A stretch of DNA of 64,000 nucleotides from an uncultured Robinsoniella sp. Its GTDB lineage: Bacteria > Bacillota > Clostridia > Lachnospirales > Lachnospiraceae. Under the pieces are notes generated by a model. It made no database searches, was not told the origin of the DNA, and was given only the letters and a program-made list of their open reading frames with translations. The stretch covers positions 62,001 to 126,000 of the forward strand of contig UQGG01000004.1 of assembly GCA_900540475.1 (NCBI GenBank), written 5' to 3'. Position 1 is the stretch's first letter, and every line of letters begins with the position of its first letter. The position numbers and the translations under genes are program-made. Positions 44,570 to 54,672 of the stretch are shown here, piece by piece.

Positions 44570-45904
44570 TTATACGATTCCCTGTGCGTTCATTGCATCT
44601 ACAATTTTTTCAAATCCTGCAATGTTAGCGCCTAATACATAGTTGCCGTCCTGTCCATAACGTTTTGCTGCGTCTGACATGTTATGGCAGATATTCACCA
44701 TGATTCCCTGTAATTTGGAATCCACTTCTTCGAATGACCAGCTCAGTCTTTCGCTGTTCTGTGACATTTCCAGTGCGGAAGTAGCAACACCACCTGCATT
44801 TGCAGCTTTACCAGGAGCAAAGATTACGCCGTTTTCCTGAAGGTATTTTGTAGCTTCCAGGGTTGTAGGCATGTTAGCACCTTCGCATACTGCGAAGCAG
44901 CCATTTGCTACCAAAGTCTTAGCATCTTCGATATCCAGTTCATTCTGTGTCGCACATGGAAGGGCAATATCAACTTTTGCTGTCCATACGCCTTTTCCTT
45001 CGTGATATTCAGAATTTGGTCTATAGTTTTTGTATTCAGTTAATCTTGCACGTTTAACTTCTTTAATCTCTTTTAATACGTCAACGTCAATTCCTTCCGG
45101 ATCATAAATCCATCCGGTAGAATCGCTTACAGTTACAACTTTCGCACCCAGCTGATGTGCTTTCTGAGTTGCGTAAATAGCAACATTTCCGGAACCGGAA
45201 ACCGCTACTGTTTTACCTGCTAATTCTTTTCCGTTGATCTTTAACAATTCTTCTGTTAAATATAATAAACCATATCCGGTAGCTTCTGTTCTTGCTAAAG
45301 ATCCGCCATAGGATAAGCCTTTTCCGGTTAACACGCCTTCATAAACGCCGCGGATTCTCTTATACTGTCCGAACATGTATCCGATCTCTCTTGCACCTGT
45401 TCCGATATCACCTGCCGGTACGTCTGTATCAGCACCAATATATTTGCAGAGTTCTGTCATAAAGCTCTGGCAGAATGCCATTACTTCTCTGTCTGATTTG
45501 CCCTTAGGATCAAAATCACATCCACCTTTACCGCCGCCAATTGGAAGACCTGTCAGTGAGTTCTTGAAAATCTGTTCGAATCCCAGGAATTTAATAATAC
45601 CGATATTTACGGATGGATGAAGACGAAGACCGCCTTTGTAAGGTCCGATTGCGCTGTTAAACTGCACGCGATAACCTGTATTTACCTGAACCTGTCCCTT
45701 GTCGTCTACCCAAGGCACGCGGAATTTGAATTGTCTTTCCGGCTCTACAAGTCTTTCCAGCAATGCATCTTTTCTGAATTTTTCTTCATTTGCTTCAACT
45801 ACAACGCGTAAAGATTCCAGAACTTCTTTTACTGCCTGATGGAATTCCGGTTCAGCAGGGTTCTTTTTCACTACCAGTTCAATTACCTCATCAACATATG
45901 ACAT
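44570..45904 (-). CDS. gdhA: NADP-type glutamate dehydrogenase
   Basis: 444 residues, matching the clostridial hexameric enzyme. Makes glutamate from 2-oxoglutarate and ammonia. The catalytic block is LTGLPIGGGKGGCDFDPKGKSD (Lys near 125), and the NAD(P) fold is AVSGSGNVA. Start choice: GGAGG before the ATG at 45904 (MSYVDEV). The frame is open further up to 45985, but the -10 box of the promoter ends at 45991, so transcription starts at or after that point and the longer form is excluded. Monocistronic with strong promoter and terminator. Confidence 0.97.
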   Translation of the reverse strand: MSYVDEVIELVVKKNPAEPEFHQAVKEVLESLRVVVEANEEKFRKDALLERLVEPERQFKFRVPWVDDKGQVQVNTGYRVQFNSAIGPYKGGLRLHPSVNIGIIKFLGFEQIFKNSLTGLPIGGGKGGCDFDPKGKSDREVMAFCQSFMTELCKYIGADTDVPAGDIGTGAREIGYMFGQYKRIRGVYEGVLTGKGLSYGGSLARTEATGYGLLYLTEELLKINGKELAGKTVAVSGSGNVAIYATQKAHQLGAKVVTVSDSTGWIYDPEGIDVDVLKEIKEVKRARLTEYKNYRPNSEYHEGKGVWTAKVDIALPCATQNELDIEDAKTLVANGCFAVCEGANMPTTLEATKYLQENGVIFAPGKAANAGGVATSALEMSQNSERLSWSFEEVDSKLQGIMVNICHNMSDAAKRYGQDGNYVLGANIAGFEKIVDAMNAQGIV

Positions 45905-45990
45905 TTTAAAATCCTCCTTAGCATAAATGTTTTCCAGTAAAAACAGACGCTCCTCAATCCATCTGCCTCTACGTTTCAGTTCCATTTTGT

Positions 45991-46019
45991 ATTATATAAT
46001 GTACAGAAGCTGATGACAA
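45991..46019 (-). promoter_or_regulatory. Promoter of gdhA
   Basis: Minus strand -35 TTGTCA (46014-46019), 17-base spacer, perfect -10 TATAAT (45991-45996). The leader is about 80 bases. Confidence 0.88.
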
Positions 46020-46061
46020 GTAATTTTTTACATTTCTTTACAATATATTCTCATGCCTATT

Positions 46062-46496
46062 TTACAAATAAGACTTGAGAATCCGTATGGTATCCTCTTC
46101 AAAACCCAGAAATTCTTCTGCGAGTTCATATACCATATTGTGCACAACCGGATTCTGGTCTACTGTTTTTTTCACCTCAGTGAACCGTTCTTCTTTCTTT
46201 TGTATCAGCATATCAGCTATATGGGAGGTACTCACATTAAACACCGTTCCCGCCTGAAGAGAAGCCCAGCGTTTCGTTCTGTCACCAAGCCCCAGCGCCA
46301 TATCAGCCAACCCTTTTTCTCTCAGGCTGTCCGCTGCCTTTTCTTCCAGCCTGGAATATCTGGCTGCCTGGAGATTCAGGTCCAGCGCCAGCTCATCATC
46401 GTATACCTTGCTTAAAATGGTGTGGATATCCAGAAGTGCCGTTTTACTTTCCTTACAGATTCCACTGAGAATCTCTTGTTCTGCATTCGTTATCAT
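46062..46496 (-). CDS. Hypothetical all-helical protein
   Basis: 144 residues, no signal peptide or membrane segment. The sequence is predicted mostly helical, with acidic and basic residues evenly mixed (QEILSGICKESKTALLDIHTILSKVYDDELALDLNLQAARYSRLEEKAAD). I do not recognise the family; the four-helix character could suggest a ferritin-like or bundle fold, but no metal-ligand motif is evident. It lies upstream of gdhA on the same strand, but gdhA has its own promoter. Confidence 0.7.
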   Translation of the reverse strand: MITNAEQEILSGICKESKTALLDIHTILSKVYDDELALDLNLQAARYSRLEEKAADSLREKGLADMALGLGDRTKRWASLQAGTVFNVSTSHIADMLIQKKEERFTEVKKTVDQNPVVHNMVYELAEEFLGFEEDTIRILKSYL

Positions 46497-46637
46497 GATC
46501 TATCACCTCGCTTTTTCATAGCATGTGTATTAAAATCATAAATTATGCAGATACTTCTTTTCATTCCTGATTTATCCATTATGAAACACATTTTGCGCTC
46601 TGTGTAAATACTTCATTACCCTATATAAACACATAAA

Positions 46638-46665
46638 GCAGAGAGATGAAGATCCATCTCTCTGC
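46638..46665 (-). terminator. Probable terminator of the beta-helix operon
   Basis: Perfect 11-bp stem GCAGAGAGATG/CATCTCTCTGC, loop of six, followed on the minus strand by only TTTATG. It lies about 150 bases below the last stop codon of the operon. Confidence 0.55.
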
Positions 46666-46695
46666 AAACATAAATTTCTGAATTATTTTCTCCAT

Positions 46696-46768
46696 GGAAG
46701 CGGACATTATTTTCGCTTCCTTTTGCCATCAGCCAGAGCGTGTTTTAAAATTGCTTTTTGGCAGCTGT
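46696..46768 (+). repeat. Hairpin and intergenic element, copy B (matches 13412-13440)
   Basis: The element at 46740-46768 (GTGTTTTAAAATTGCTTTTT and then GGCAGCTGT) differs from the copy at 13412-13440 at four of 29 positions. A 7-bp hairpin GGAAGCG/CGCTTCC (46696-46720) followed by TTTTG precedes it by 20 bases. No gene lies in the 315-bp gap; the two copies share orientation and the position after a hairpin. Confidence 0.6.
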
Positions 46769-46811
46769 GCGTCACACTTTGTGGGAGATTTGTCCCGAAT
46801 GATTCCGGCGA

Positions 46812-49800
46812 TCATTTCTTTTTATCCACATAAACTGTGATTTTTTTCTCTATGCCGTAGCAGGATACCGTGATTTCTGCTTTTCCTTTTTTCAGCGCTT
46901 TCATCTCGCCTTTACTGCTTACGGATACGATTTTACTCTTACTGGATTGAAATCTGATTTTTCCGGCGGGTTTTACCTTTACGGATATTCTCGCACTTTT
47001 TCCTTTCTTCAGATTCACTACCGTACTGCTTTTTACGCTCAGACTTGGCTTTTTCACATTTACTTCACAGCGTTTTGTAATTCCGTTGGCTTTTGCAGTG
47101 ATTGTTACTTTACCTGCTTTTTTTGCGGTTACTTTGCCGTTTTTAACTGTTGCGATTTTCTTATCGCTGGTTTTCCATTCAATACGTTTGCTGGATCCAG
47201 TTATCCTTGCGTCTATTTCTCCGGTTGTTTTTCCTTTTGTATACAGTGTAAGCTTTGTCTTGCTAAGCTTTAATGCCGGTTTTTTTACAGTGATTCTGCA
47301 TGTCCTGCGGATACCGTTTGCCGTAGCGGTAATCGTTACCTTTCCGGCTTTTTTTGCTGTTACTTTACCGTTTTTCACGGTTGCAATCTTCGTATCACCG
47401 GATTTCCAGCTGACTTTTTTACTTGGACCTGTCACTTTCGCAGTTAATCGAACATACGTGGTTCCTTTGGTATAAATCGTTGCGCTGCTCTTATTCAGTG
47501 TAAGCGTCGGTCCCGGTTCTGGTGCCGGTCTGGATTTAACCGTTATGGTACACTCTGCACTGATGGTGCCCAGGTTCGCTTTTACTACAGCTGTTCCAGC
47601 TGCGGCTGCTTTTACCATACCTTTTGCGTCAACCGTTACTACTTTTTCATTGGAGGAACTCCATGTGACAGCAGCTTCTGCTTCATTTGTGGATGAGGTG
47701 AGCTGCAGCATATCTCCTGCTTCCATTTCTGCTTTGGCAATGTTTAACGTCAGTGTTACTTTCACCAGCTTCATTGCATTTTCTAACCGTGTTATGGCTG
47801 CCCTGATTTCTTCGTCACTGCTGTTTTTATTTCCTGCCGTTTCTTTTGCCTCTGCAATGGCTGCCTGTAAATCTCTATAGCTGCTCTTTGTATAGATGCC
47901 TCCGTCATTTTTGATTGCCTGCGCTTCGCTAATTTTTGCATTTAAGGCGGAAGCATCTGCTCTTAATGTGGTGAAGTCTACCATTCCCGGTTCCGAACGG
48001 TTTCCTGCTGCATCGTATGCCGTAACGCTGATGGTGTATTGCGTGCCGCGCAGGAGGTCTTTTATTTCCACACCGGTTCCCTCTGTTACATCTGCCAGAA
48101 CGGTGCCGCCATTTTTCACTTCATATCCTGCCACACCTACATTATCGGTGGAAGCATTCCAGCTGATCCATGCCGTAGTCTGTCCGACGGGATCTGCTTT
48201 TACACTGTCCGGTATTGACGGCGCTTCTTCATCTTTTAACTCCAGGGTTGTAAAGGTAACGCTTCCCGGATCTGACTCATTTCCTGCGGCATCGTATGCA
48301 ATGATATCAATGGTATACGCTGTCTGGGGATTCAATCCCGTTAACGAATAACTGGTACCCTCGGTTACATTTGCTAACAGTATATTCTGTTTCATTACCT
48401 TATATCCAGCCACTCCAACATTGTCGGTGGAAGCTGCCCAGGATATGTCCGCTGCAGCTGCCGTAATATTTTCAGCCTTTACATCTGCAGGTATGGATGG
48501 TTTTTCTGTATCCGGCTTTTCCGTTTCCCCAAGTGTTGTAAAGGATACGGTTCCCGGATCTGATTCGTTTCCTGCTGCATCGTAAGCCACTACACTGATT
48601 ACATATTCGGTACCAGGGTTCAGATTGGTAAGCTGTGCCTGTGTATCGGTCACCTGATCTTTCAGGATCACTTCTCCATTCTTAATCCGATATCCCGCTA
48701 CTCCTTTGTTATCGGTGGAAGCTGTCCAGGAAATCATTGCGGTTGTATCTGTGATGTCATCCGCGCTGACCTCTGCAGGTGCTGACGGGCTTTGCGTATC
48801 CGCTTCCTCTGCTGTTGTAAATGTTACAGATGCCGGTTCAGACTGATTGCCTGCTGCATCATAAGCTACAACGGTCAGTGTATATGCCGTTTCCGGCGCC
48901 AGTTCCTGAAGCGTAACACTGGTATCCGTAACATCGGCTAATTCTTCATTTCCGTTTAAGACTTTATAGCCCTGTACACCAACGTTATCTGTTGAGGCAT
49001 TCCAGCTGATTGTGGCTGTGGTGTCTGTAACATCAGACGCCCTTACATTTGCAGGTGTTGTTGGTTTCTGGGTATCTTCCATATCTTTTGTCCGGAAGGT
49101 CACACTTCCAGGCTGTGATTTGTTGCCTGCTGCATCATATGCAGTTACCGTTAAGGTATAATCCGTAGATGGAGTCAGTCCATCCAGGCTGGTGCTTGTT
49201 CCCTCGGTGATATCCTTTAAAAGTTCATCTCCATTTTTTACTTCGTATCCCTTAACGCCTACATTATCGGTGGAAGCATTCCAGCTGATGGAAGCGGATG
49301 TACTGGTAACTTCCTCTGCCTTAATATTCTCAGGAGTGGTTGGCGCCTGGGTATCTGCTTCTGCCGGATCTGTATAAGTAATGACAGGTGTAACGTATGC
49401 AGAACTCTTGTTGGCATTCTGTGCACCGATGTTCTTAATTTCTAATCGGATATAGTCTCCTTTTGCTACCGGAATCTCAGCAGGAGCAATTTCCACACCG
49501 GTTCCGTCATTTGGAAGCTGGATCTGCTCTCCGATCTGTTCTCCGTTTTTGGTTATGGCCAGGAAGACATCTGATCCTGTGTTGGGATTGGCGACTGATG
49601 CCATACGCAGAAACGCGTTCTTCTTATCCCCCATATCTTTAAATGACAGGATAATATTTCCGTCAACCGGTGACCGGTAGGCTGCGGAGTATCCCTGGCC
49701 CCTTTGTGAAACAGCCAAAGCATCACAGAATAAGCCGCGCTTATCTGCCGTCTGCTGTCCACGGTTTCCTTCCAGACCGATTACTGCATAATCCTTTCCA

Positions 49801-52124
49801 TTCCAGGTGGCATAGGTATTATCAAATACAGTCATATTGCTGTATTCATTATTTTCTTTCTGCTGGGCAAACCATACATTCCCCTGCTTCGCCTCTACAA
49901 AATCTTTTGCCCACTGGTATTCATTTTTAGCAGCCAGTGTATACTCTGCTTCGGAGCCGTCTTCTGCAATTACTTTCAGGATCATGCCGTCTGCTGCGCT
50001 TCCCTGGGTTACTTCGGCATCATTCTGATAAATTTTTATAGCCGCCGTATCATTCACGGTAATTCCATTGATGATATCTTCCACCGATACCGTTGCTTTT
50101 TCCGTCATCGGCACATAAATTGTCTGGTCTTTCAACTCAAATACTGAATCATGGATACTGTTATCGGTATTTGCCGTTACCGTATATTCTACAGTCTGGC
50201 TGCCATTCGATAAAGCCAGCTTGCTGCCGCCTGTCACAATATCTTCTCCGGTCAGTTCCTGCTCTTCCCGGTCAAATACCTGTACCTCTAATTTCTTATC
50301 GTAAGATAAGTTACCTAAGAACTGATCTACGGTTGTATTCTTAGCCAGGCCGCTGATCTTGTACTCTGCAATGGTGTAAACAGAGGAATACAGATCCAGA
50401 CTGACAGAAGCGGACTCATAAGCTCCAATATCCGGTGTTCCGGTTACTTCATTCCCGTAGAAATCCTTTCCTCCATTATCCGTTATGAATTTTCCGGCAT
50501 TGATGGCAGGTGAATTTTCAGCCAGTTTATATCCGTCAAATGCAGTATCCTGTGTGGGATCATGATGGGGATTTGCTGTGCCGTTTGTAGTGGCTGGTGC
50601 TTTTCCCGGATCTGCAAACACTGGTGTTCCCGCTGCTACGTTTACCGCATTCTCATCGTCTGCCGGTAAATTGGCATAGTTGTAATATAGGTTGTTGCTA
50701 TAGCTTGCCCTGGTTCCGTTTAATGTCCAGTTTTCTGTTCTTGCCTGATCACCGGCATAATAGATAATATTATTTTCCAAATTCATCACACCGCCAGTCA
50801 TGCCCGGACGGATAAACGGAATGCCTTCTTTTACATAGAAAACATTGTTGTAAATATGAGCATCCGGCTGGGATGGTGCATTGATCACGCCTGCCAGATC
50901 ATTTTGGCTGATATTATAGCGGAAAATATTACGGTACGACTGCTGCAGGCAGAACATTACACACCCGCCGCCGTTATTATGGCTGTAATTATACTGGTAG
51001 ATTGTTCCATCGCCGGAATCAGCATCCCACGCCTGACCATCCTGGTTGAAATACGTGTCAAATGCTTCATTGTACTGGAATACCGCATCCTTACATTTCC
51101 ACGGCCAAATCCCAGCTGCCACTTTTCCTTGCCCCGTTGCCGTATAGTCGGCATCATTTATCTGCCTTGCTGCACCATCTGATACGTTATACTCAATCAG
51201 CGGGCGGTCACAATACATAGTTGTTATGGCATCTCCCCCGGCTTCTTTCACGTAATTATTACGGATTTCAACATTTCCATGACCGTATTTCGCAATGATA
51301 TCGTCCGGAATTGCCGTACCTGCAAACTTATCATAGTATGCAGTATAGCCAATCGCAATCCCCCAACGATTTACATTGTCAAGGTAACAGTTTTCGATTT
51401 TAACATCATTATATCTTGAGATCCCTGTTGCTGCTTCATTTTTTGGTTTCAAAACATTCATCTGGATTCCGCCGTTGTCCATGTGCTTATCGTATACATT
51501 TCCGATTACATCATGTATGTTCAGCTGATTTAGGTAAATGTGATCTACAGTACCCTTATTCTGGGCAATGGCAGCTACTCCCGTACGTTCCATAACATTC
51601 TGATTGTTATATGCGGTCTCAATTTTGGGACCCCTGTTCGTTATTTCCAGATTATTGATCTCTATATATTCCGAATCATACAGGAGTACCGATGACGAAA
51701 CATACCCTTTAAAGACATGATTTACATTGTCCAGCATTCCCCCATAGTTCTGGTACCAGATCCCCTGCCCGTTTGTATTAATTACCGGGTTGTTTCCATC
51801 TCCGTATTTGTCTATGACAATCGGTGACTCCGGGGAGCCGGACTGTTCATGGAGATGCAGGTACCCATTGGTAAATTCCGAACCGGATTCTAACAGCACC
51901 CGGTCTCCTGGCTGTAACGTTAATTCATTTATTTTCTGTAAACTGTAGAAAGGTTTCGATTCCGATGTTCCGTCATTGCTGTCCTTTCCATTTAATGTGC
52001 TGACATAATAGGTCGTGCCTGTCGCAGCGTCCTGATCAGGTGCCGCACTTACTGTTATTCCCGGTGCAATACTGGAAACAATGACAGCCAGTGCCGTAAG
52101 CATTGATAAGATCTTCTTTTTCAT
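46812..52124 (-). CDS. Secreted multi-domain parallel beta-helix protein (FN3 x5, FIVAR, BIG2 x4)
   Basis: About 1770 residues with a signal peptide (MKKKILSMLTALAVIVSSIAPGIT...). Numbered from the GTG at 52133: parallel beta-helix about 40-575, short beta-sandwich modules 576-735, a carbohydrate-binding-like sandwich about 740-925, five FN3 modules 928-1390 (each with ISWNASTDNVGV and TAYDAAGN-like blocks), a FIVAR-type helical unit 1392-1458, and four BIG2 domains 1460-1773. No sortase signal or S-layer domain; the basic BIG2 tail may bind the wall. The beta-helix suggests a polysaccharide lyase or hydrolase, but no catalytic residues can be named. Start choice: the ATG at 52124, ten bases after a G-run; the GTG at 52133 touches it. 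Confidence 0.88.
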   Translation of the reverse strand: MKKKILSMLTALAVIVSSIAPGITVSAAPDQDAATGTTYYVSTLNGKDSNDGTSESKPFYSLQKINELTLQPGDRVLLESGSEFTNGYLHLHEQSGSPESPIVIDKYGDGNNPVINTNGQGIWYQNYGGMLDNVNHVFKGYVSSSVLLYDSEYIEINNLEITNRGPKIETAYNNQNVMERTGVAAIAQNKGTVDHIYLNQLNIHDVIGNVYDKHMDNGGIQMNVLKPKNEAATGISRYNDVKIENCYLDNVNRWGIAIGYTAYYDKFAGTAIPDDIIAKYGHGNVEIRNNYVKEAGGDAITTMYCDRPLIEYNVSDGAARQINDADYTATGQGKVAAGIWPWKCKDAVFQYNEAFDTYFNQDGQAWDADSGDGTIYQYNYSHNNGGGCVMFCLQQSYRNIFRYNISQNDLAGVINAPSQPDAHIYNNVFYVKEGIPFIRPGMTGGVMNLENNIIYYAGDQARTENWTLNGTRASYSNNLYYNYANLPADDENAVNVAAGTPVFADPGKAPATTNGTANPHHDPTQDTAFDGYKLAENSPAINAGKFITDNGGKDFYGNEVTGTPDIGAYESASVSLDLYSSVYTIAEYKISGLAKNTTVDQFLGNLSYDKKLEVQVFDREEQELTGEDIVTGGSKLALSNGSQTVEYTVTANTDNSIHDSVFELKDQTIYVPMTEKATVSVEDIINGITVNDTAAIKIYQNDAEVTQGSAADGMILKVIAEDGSEAEYTLAAKNEYQWAKDFVEAKQGNVWFAQQKENNEYSNMTVFDNTYATWNGKDYAVIGLEGNRGQQTADKRGLFCDALAVSQRGQGYSAAYRSPVDGNIILSFKDMGDKKNAFLRMASVANPNTGSDVFLAITKNGEQIGEQIQLPNDGTGVEIAPAEIPVAKGDYIRLEIKNIGAQNANKSSAYVTPVITYTDPAEADTQAPTTPENIKAEEVTSTSASISWNASTDNVGVKGYEVKNGDELLKDITEGTSTSLDGLTPSTDYTLTVTAYDAAGNKSQPGSVTFRTKDMEDTQKPTTPANVRASDVTDTTATISWNASTDNVGVQGYKVLNGNEELADVTDTSVTLQELAPETAYTLTVVAYDAAGNQSEPASVTFTTAEEADTQSPSAPAEVSADDITDTTAMISWTASTDNKGVAGYRIKNGEVILKDQVTDTQAQLTNLNPGTEYVISVVAYDAAGNESDPGTVSFTTLGETEKPDTEKPSIPADVKAENITAAAADISWAASTDNVGVAGYKVMKQNILLANVTEGTSYSLTGLNPQTAYTIDIIAYDAAGNESDPGSVTFTTLELKDEEAPSIPDSVKADPVGQTTAWISWNASTDNVGVAGYEVKNGGTVLADVTEGTGVEIKDLLRGTQYTISVTAYDAAGNRSEPGMVDFTTLRADASALNAKISEAQAIKNDGGIYTKSSYRDLQAAIAEAKETAGNKNSSDEEIRAAITRLENAMKLVKVTLTLNIAKAEMEAGDMLQLTSSTNEAEAAVTWSSSNEKVVTVDAKGMVKAAAAGTAVVKANLGTISAECTITVKSRPAPEPGPTLTLNKSSATIYTKGTTYVRLTAKVTGPSKKVSWKSGDTKIATVKNGKVTAKKAGKVTITATANGIRRTCRITVKKPALKLSKTKLTLYTKGKTTGEIDARITGSSKRIEWKTSDKKIATVKNGKVTAKKAGKVTITAKANGITKRCEVNVKKPSLSVKSSTVVNLKKGKSARISVKVKPAGKIRFQSSKSKIVSVSSKGEMKALKKGKAEITVSCYGIEKKITVYVDKKK
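47961..49352 (-). repeat. Five tandem FN3-encoding repeats
   Basis: Five units of about 90-96 codons encode FN3 modules that share the blocks STDNVGVxGY and YDAAGN(x)S(x)PG. They are alike enough at protein level to allow unequal recombination. Further along, two of the four BIG2 units share the exact run IATVKNGKVTAKKAGKVTIT. Confidence 0.85.
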
Positions 52125-52139
52125 CGTATTCACACCCCC

Positions 52140-54578
52140 CTATTCTTCATATCCAAGCCGGATTTCTGCTGCAGATGCGAAAACTTTTCCGGCTTCCTGT
52201 GATTTGGAATCTTTTGCCCAAAGCTTTACATACCTGGCAGTTACCGATGGAAATTCTGCATATTTTATCACAGAATTGTTATCCCAGCTTCCTGTAGCAA
52301 CTTTCGTCCAGTCTGTGCTGTTTGTACTGACGGATACTTCGTATTCGGTAATAATTCCATTTACCCCACCTGCTTTTCTGGGCACATACTTCAGCATGCC
52401 TACCGGCTGTTCTTTAGCCATATCAATCTGGATCCATGCTTCGCTTCTGTTACATCCGCTCCATGCCGTATGCCAGATCGTATTCATATTATCATCCAGT
52501 ACATAAGCCGGATTTCCTTCTGCTGCGTTGTTTGGCTGGAAGCTTCCTGCTGAAGCTGTCATTCCCTCTGTGGCATATTCGGCATATACTTTTACCACAT
52601 GGATATTATAGGTGCTTGCCTCCTGCTCATTGTCTTTATTGATTACCTTCAATACCATCTCTTCTGTTACAGCCGTATCTGCCGCAACCTGTTCAGGGCC
52701 TTTCATTACCCTGCACTCCGCTTTTGCAGATGCTTTGATATTTTTCAAAAATTCCTCTGCGGTTGTACCTTTTGGCACATTCCGGATATCCTGATCCTGC
52801 ACCAGGTAATGATCTGAATATACGTTTAACGAAACAGGTTCTTCCACAGTTGTTTCATGAATACCAATATCAGGTACAATCCCTGTCAACTCATTTCCAA
52901 AGAAATCCTGGGATGCATTATTTGGAATATATACGCCGGCATTTACAGCTGGGGAATCGTCCGCGATTTTATATCCCGCAAACGCACTTCTGTCATGAAC
53001 CTTCCCGCCTGCCTGAACAGTGACAGGAGCACTTCCCGGATTTTCAAATTTCGGATCTGCCGTGATTGCATCCGCTTCCGGAAGCCCTGGCATTCCTTCT
53101 TCGCTGTAACCATAGTAGATGTTATTTTCAAATGTTTTGTTATTACCAGGGTTCCAGCCATCATCACTGACTTTTTTATTTGTGCTGACATTGTAGAAGA
53201 TGTTATTAGCCAGATACCCGGCTCCGCTTCGCTTGCCTGCTGCCGGATGGTGGATTGCCGTTTCCAGATCCCCTCCCACATAGAATACATTATTATAAAT
53301 TTTAGCAAGCGGATTGCCCTGGAATGTGATGAGGCATTTCAAATCATCCTGGCTTAGATTATACCGGAATGTTCCATTATAAGCTTCATTCAGACAGATC
53401 AGCATGGAACCGCCTCCATTGTTATGGCTGTAGTTGTATTGGTATACGGTGCCGTCTGACCAGTCAATATCCCATGCCTGCCCGTCACCATTTCCTTCAC
53501 CCACCGTGTCAAATGCTTCATTGTATTGGAAAACTGCATCTTTGCACTTCCATGGCCAAATAGCCGCACAGAAAGACTGCCAGTATCCCTCATATCCGTC
53601 ATCCAGGTCTACACCTGCCGTATCGGATACATTATTCTGAATCATCGGACGGTAAGCATACATGGCAACGATGGCATCATTTCCCGCATTCTGAACATAA
53701 TTTCCTTCCAGAACCAGATTGGTATGCCCGTATTTTTTTACCGTTTCATCTGCCAGAGCTGCTCCGCCAAACTTATCATGCTGATATGTATAACCTACCA
53801 CGATCCCTGCTCTGGAGACATCCTTCACGTAACAATTGCTGATTTTTACATCCTGATATCTTGCAATACCGGTTGCATCTTCATTTTCCGGTTTCAGGAC
53901 ATTCATCTGGATTCCGCCGTTGTTCATATGCTTATCCTGAAGATTCCCCGATACATCGTGGATATAGAGGTTATCCAGGTAGATATGCTCCATGGTTCCC
54001 CCGTCTTTTGCAATTCCAGCCACACCGGTACGGTCCATTCTGCCGGATGCTTTATTCACATTCGTTTCAAAATAATCAAAATCGTTTGATATGTTTGTGA
54101 TTTCCAGGTTACTGATCTCTACATAATCCACATCATAAAGCAAAATTGCGGAAGAAACATAACCGCTGCTTCTGTGACCGCTGTTATCCATTGCTTTTCC
54201 ATAGTCCTGGTACCAGACTCCTTCTCCATTACAGTTGATCACCGGCTTATTTCCTTCTCCGTAGCTGTTAATGGTAATGGGGCTTTCCTGTGTACCTCCC
54301 ACATTCTGCAAATGAATAAACCCGTTGAATATGGATCCTGATTCCAGCAAAACAGAGTCCCCGGGGCCTAGGGTAACATTTTCAAGCTTGTCTAAAGTCT
54401 CCCATGCTTCTCCTTCTGTAGTTCCGCTGTTGCCATTGTCTCCATTCCTGCTGCTGATATAGTAGGTCGTGCCCACGCCGGCTGTCTCTGCCGCTTTTAC
54501 ATAAGGCACTGAACTAAATGCCTGGGTACTGCACACCAGGGCAACTGCCAGCATGAATGATAAAATCTTCTTTTTCAT
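52140..54578 (-). CDS. Secreted parallel beta-helix protein with C-terminal F5/8 type C (CBM32-like) domain
   Basis: 812 residues. A signal peptide (about 1-30) is followed by a beta-helix domain (about 36-555) that is a paralogue of the N-terminal part of the next gene's product: shared landmarks include LLESGS, IWPWKCKDAVFQYNEAFDT and YQYNYSHNNGGG. A short linker sandwich follows, and then an F5/8 type C (discoidin) domain (about 660-812: NTIWHTAWSGCNRSEAWIQIDM, RYVKLWA) that typically binds galactose-type sugars. Probably a secreted glycan-active enzyme, with activity unassigned. AAAGGAG precedes the ATG. The next gene begins right after the stop codon. Confidence 0.9.
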   Translation of the reverse strand: MKKKILSFMLAVALVCSTQAFSSVPYVKAAETAGVGTTYYISSRNGDNGNSGTTEGEAWETLDKLENVTLGPGDSVLLESGSIFNGFIHLQNVGGTQESPITINSYGEGNKPVINCNGEGVWYQDYGKAMDNSGHRSSGYVSSAILLYDVDYVEISNLEITNISNDFDYFETNVNKASGRMDRTGVAGIAKDGGTMEHIYLDNLYIHDVSGNLQDKHMNNGGIQMNVLKPENEDATGIARYQDVKISNCYVKDVSRAGIVVGYTYQHDKFGGAALADETVKKYGHTNLVLEGNYVQNAGNDAIVAMYAYRPMIQNNVSDTAGVDLDDGYEGYWQSFCAAIWPWKCKDAVFQYNEAFDTVGEGNGDGQAWDIDWSDGTVYQYNYSHNNGGGSMLICLNEAYNGTFRYNLSQDDLKCLITFQGNPLAKIYNNVFYVGGDLETAIHHPAAGKRSGAGYLANNIFYNVSTNKKVSDDGWNPGNNKTFENNIYYGYSEEGMPGLPEADAITADPKFENPGSAPVTVQAGGKVHDRSAFAGYKIADDSPAVNAGVYIPNNASQDFFGNELTGIVPDIGIHETTVEEPVSLNVYSDHYLVQDQDIRNVPKGTTAEEFLKNIKASAKAECRVMKGPEQVAADTAVTEEMVLKVINKDNEQEASTYNIHVVKVYAEYATEGMTASAGSFQPNNAAEGNPAYVLDDNMNTIWHTAWSGCNRSEAWIQIDMAKEQPVGMLKYVPRKAGGVNGIITEYEVSVSTNSTDWTKVATGSWDNNSVIKYAEFPSVTARYVKLWAKDSKSQEAGKVFASAAEIRLGYEE

Positions 54579-54672
54579 CCTCTTACTCCTTTCTTTCCAT
54601 AAATAATTTATTGATAATCCTTTTTTCCGTAATCGTAAAACTAGCTCATACAGAAAAAATGTTTACCCACCT

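Noticed and set aside
45905..45985. N-terminal extension of gdhA up to a start at 45985
   Set aside because: The -10 box is at 45991-45996, so the RNA starts at about this point, and the extension has no ribosome site; the ATG at 45904 follows GGAGG.
47086..47880. Plus-strand open frames opposite the BIG2 and FN3 repeats
   Set aside because: They mirror the repeats of the real gene and contain no family motif.
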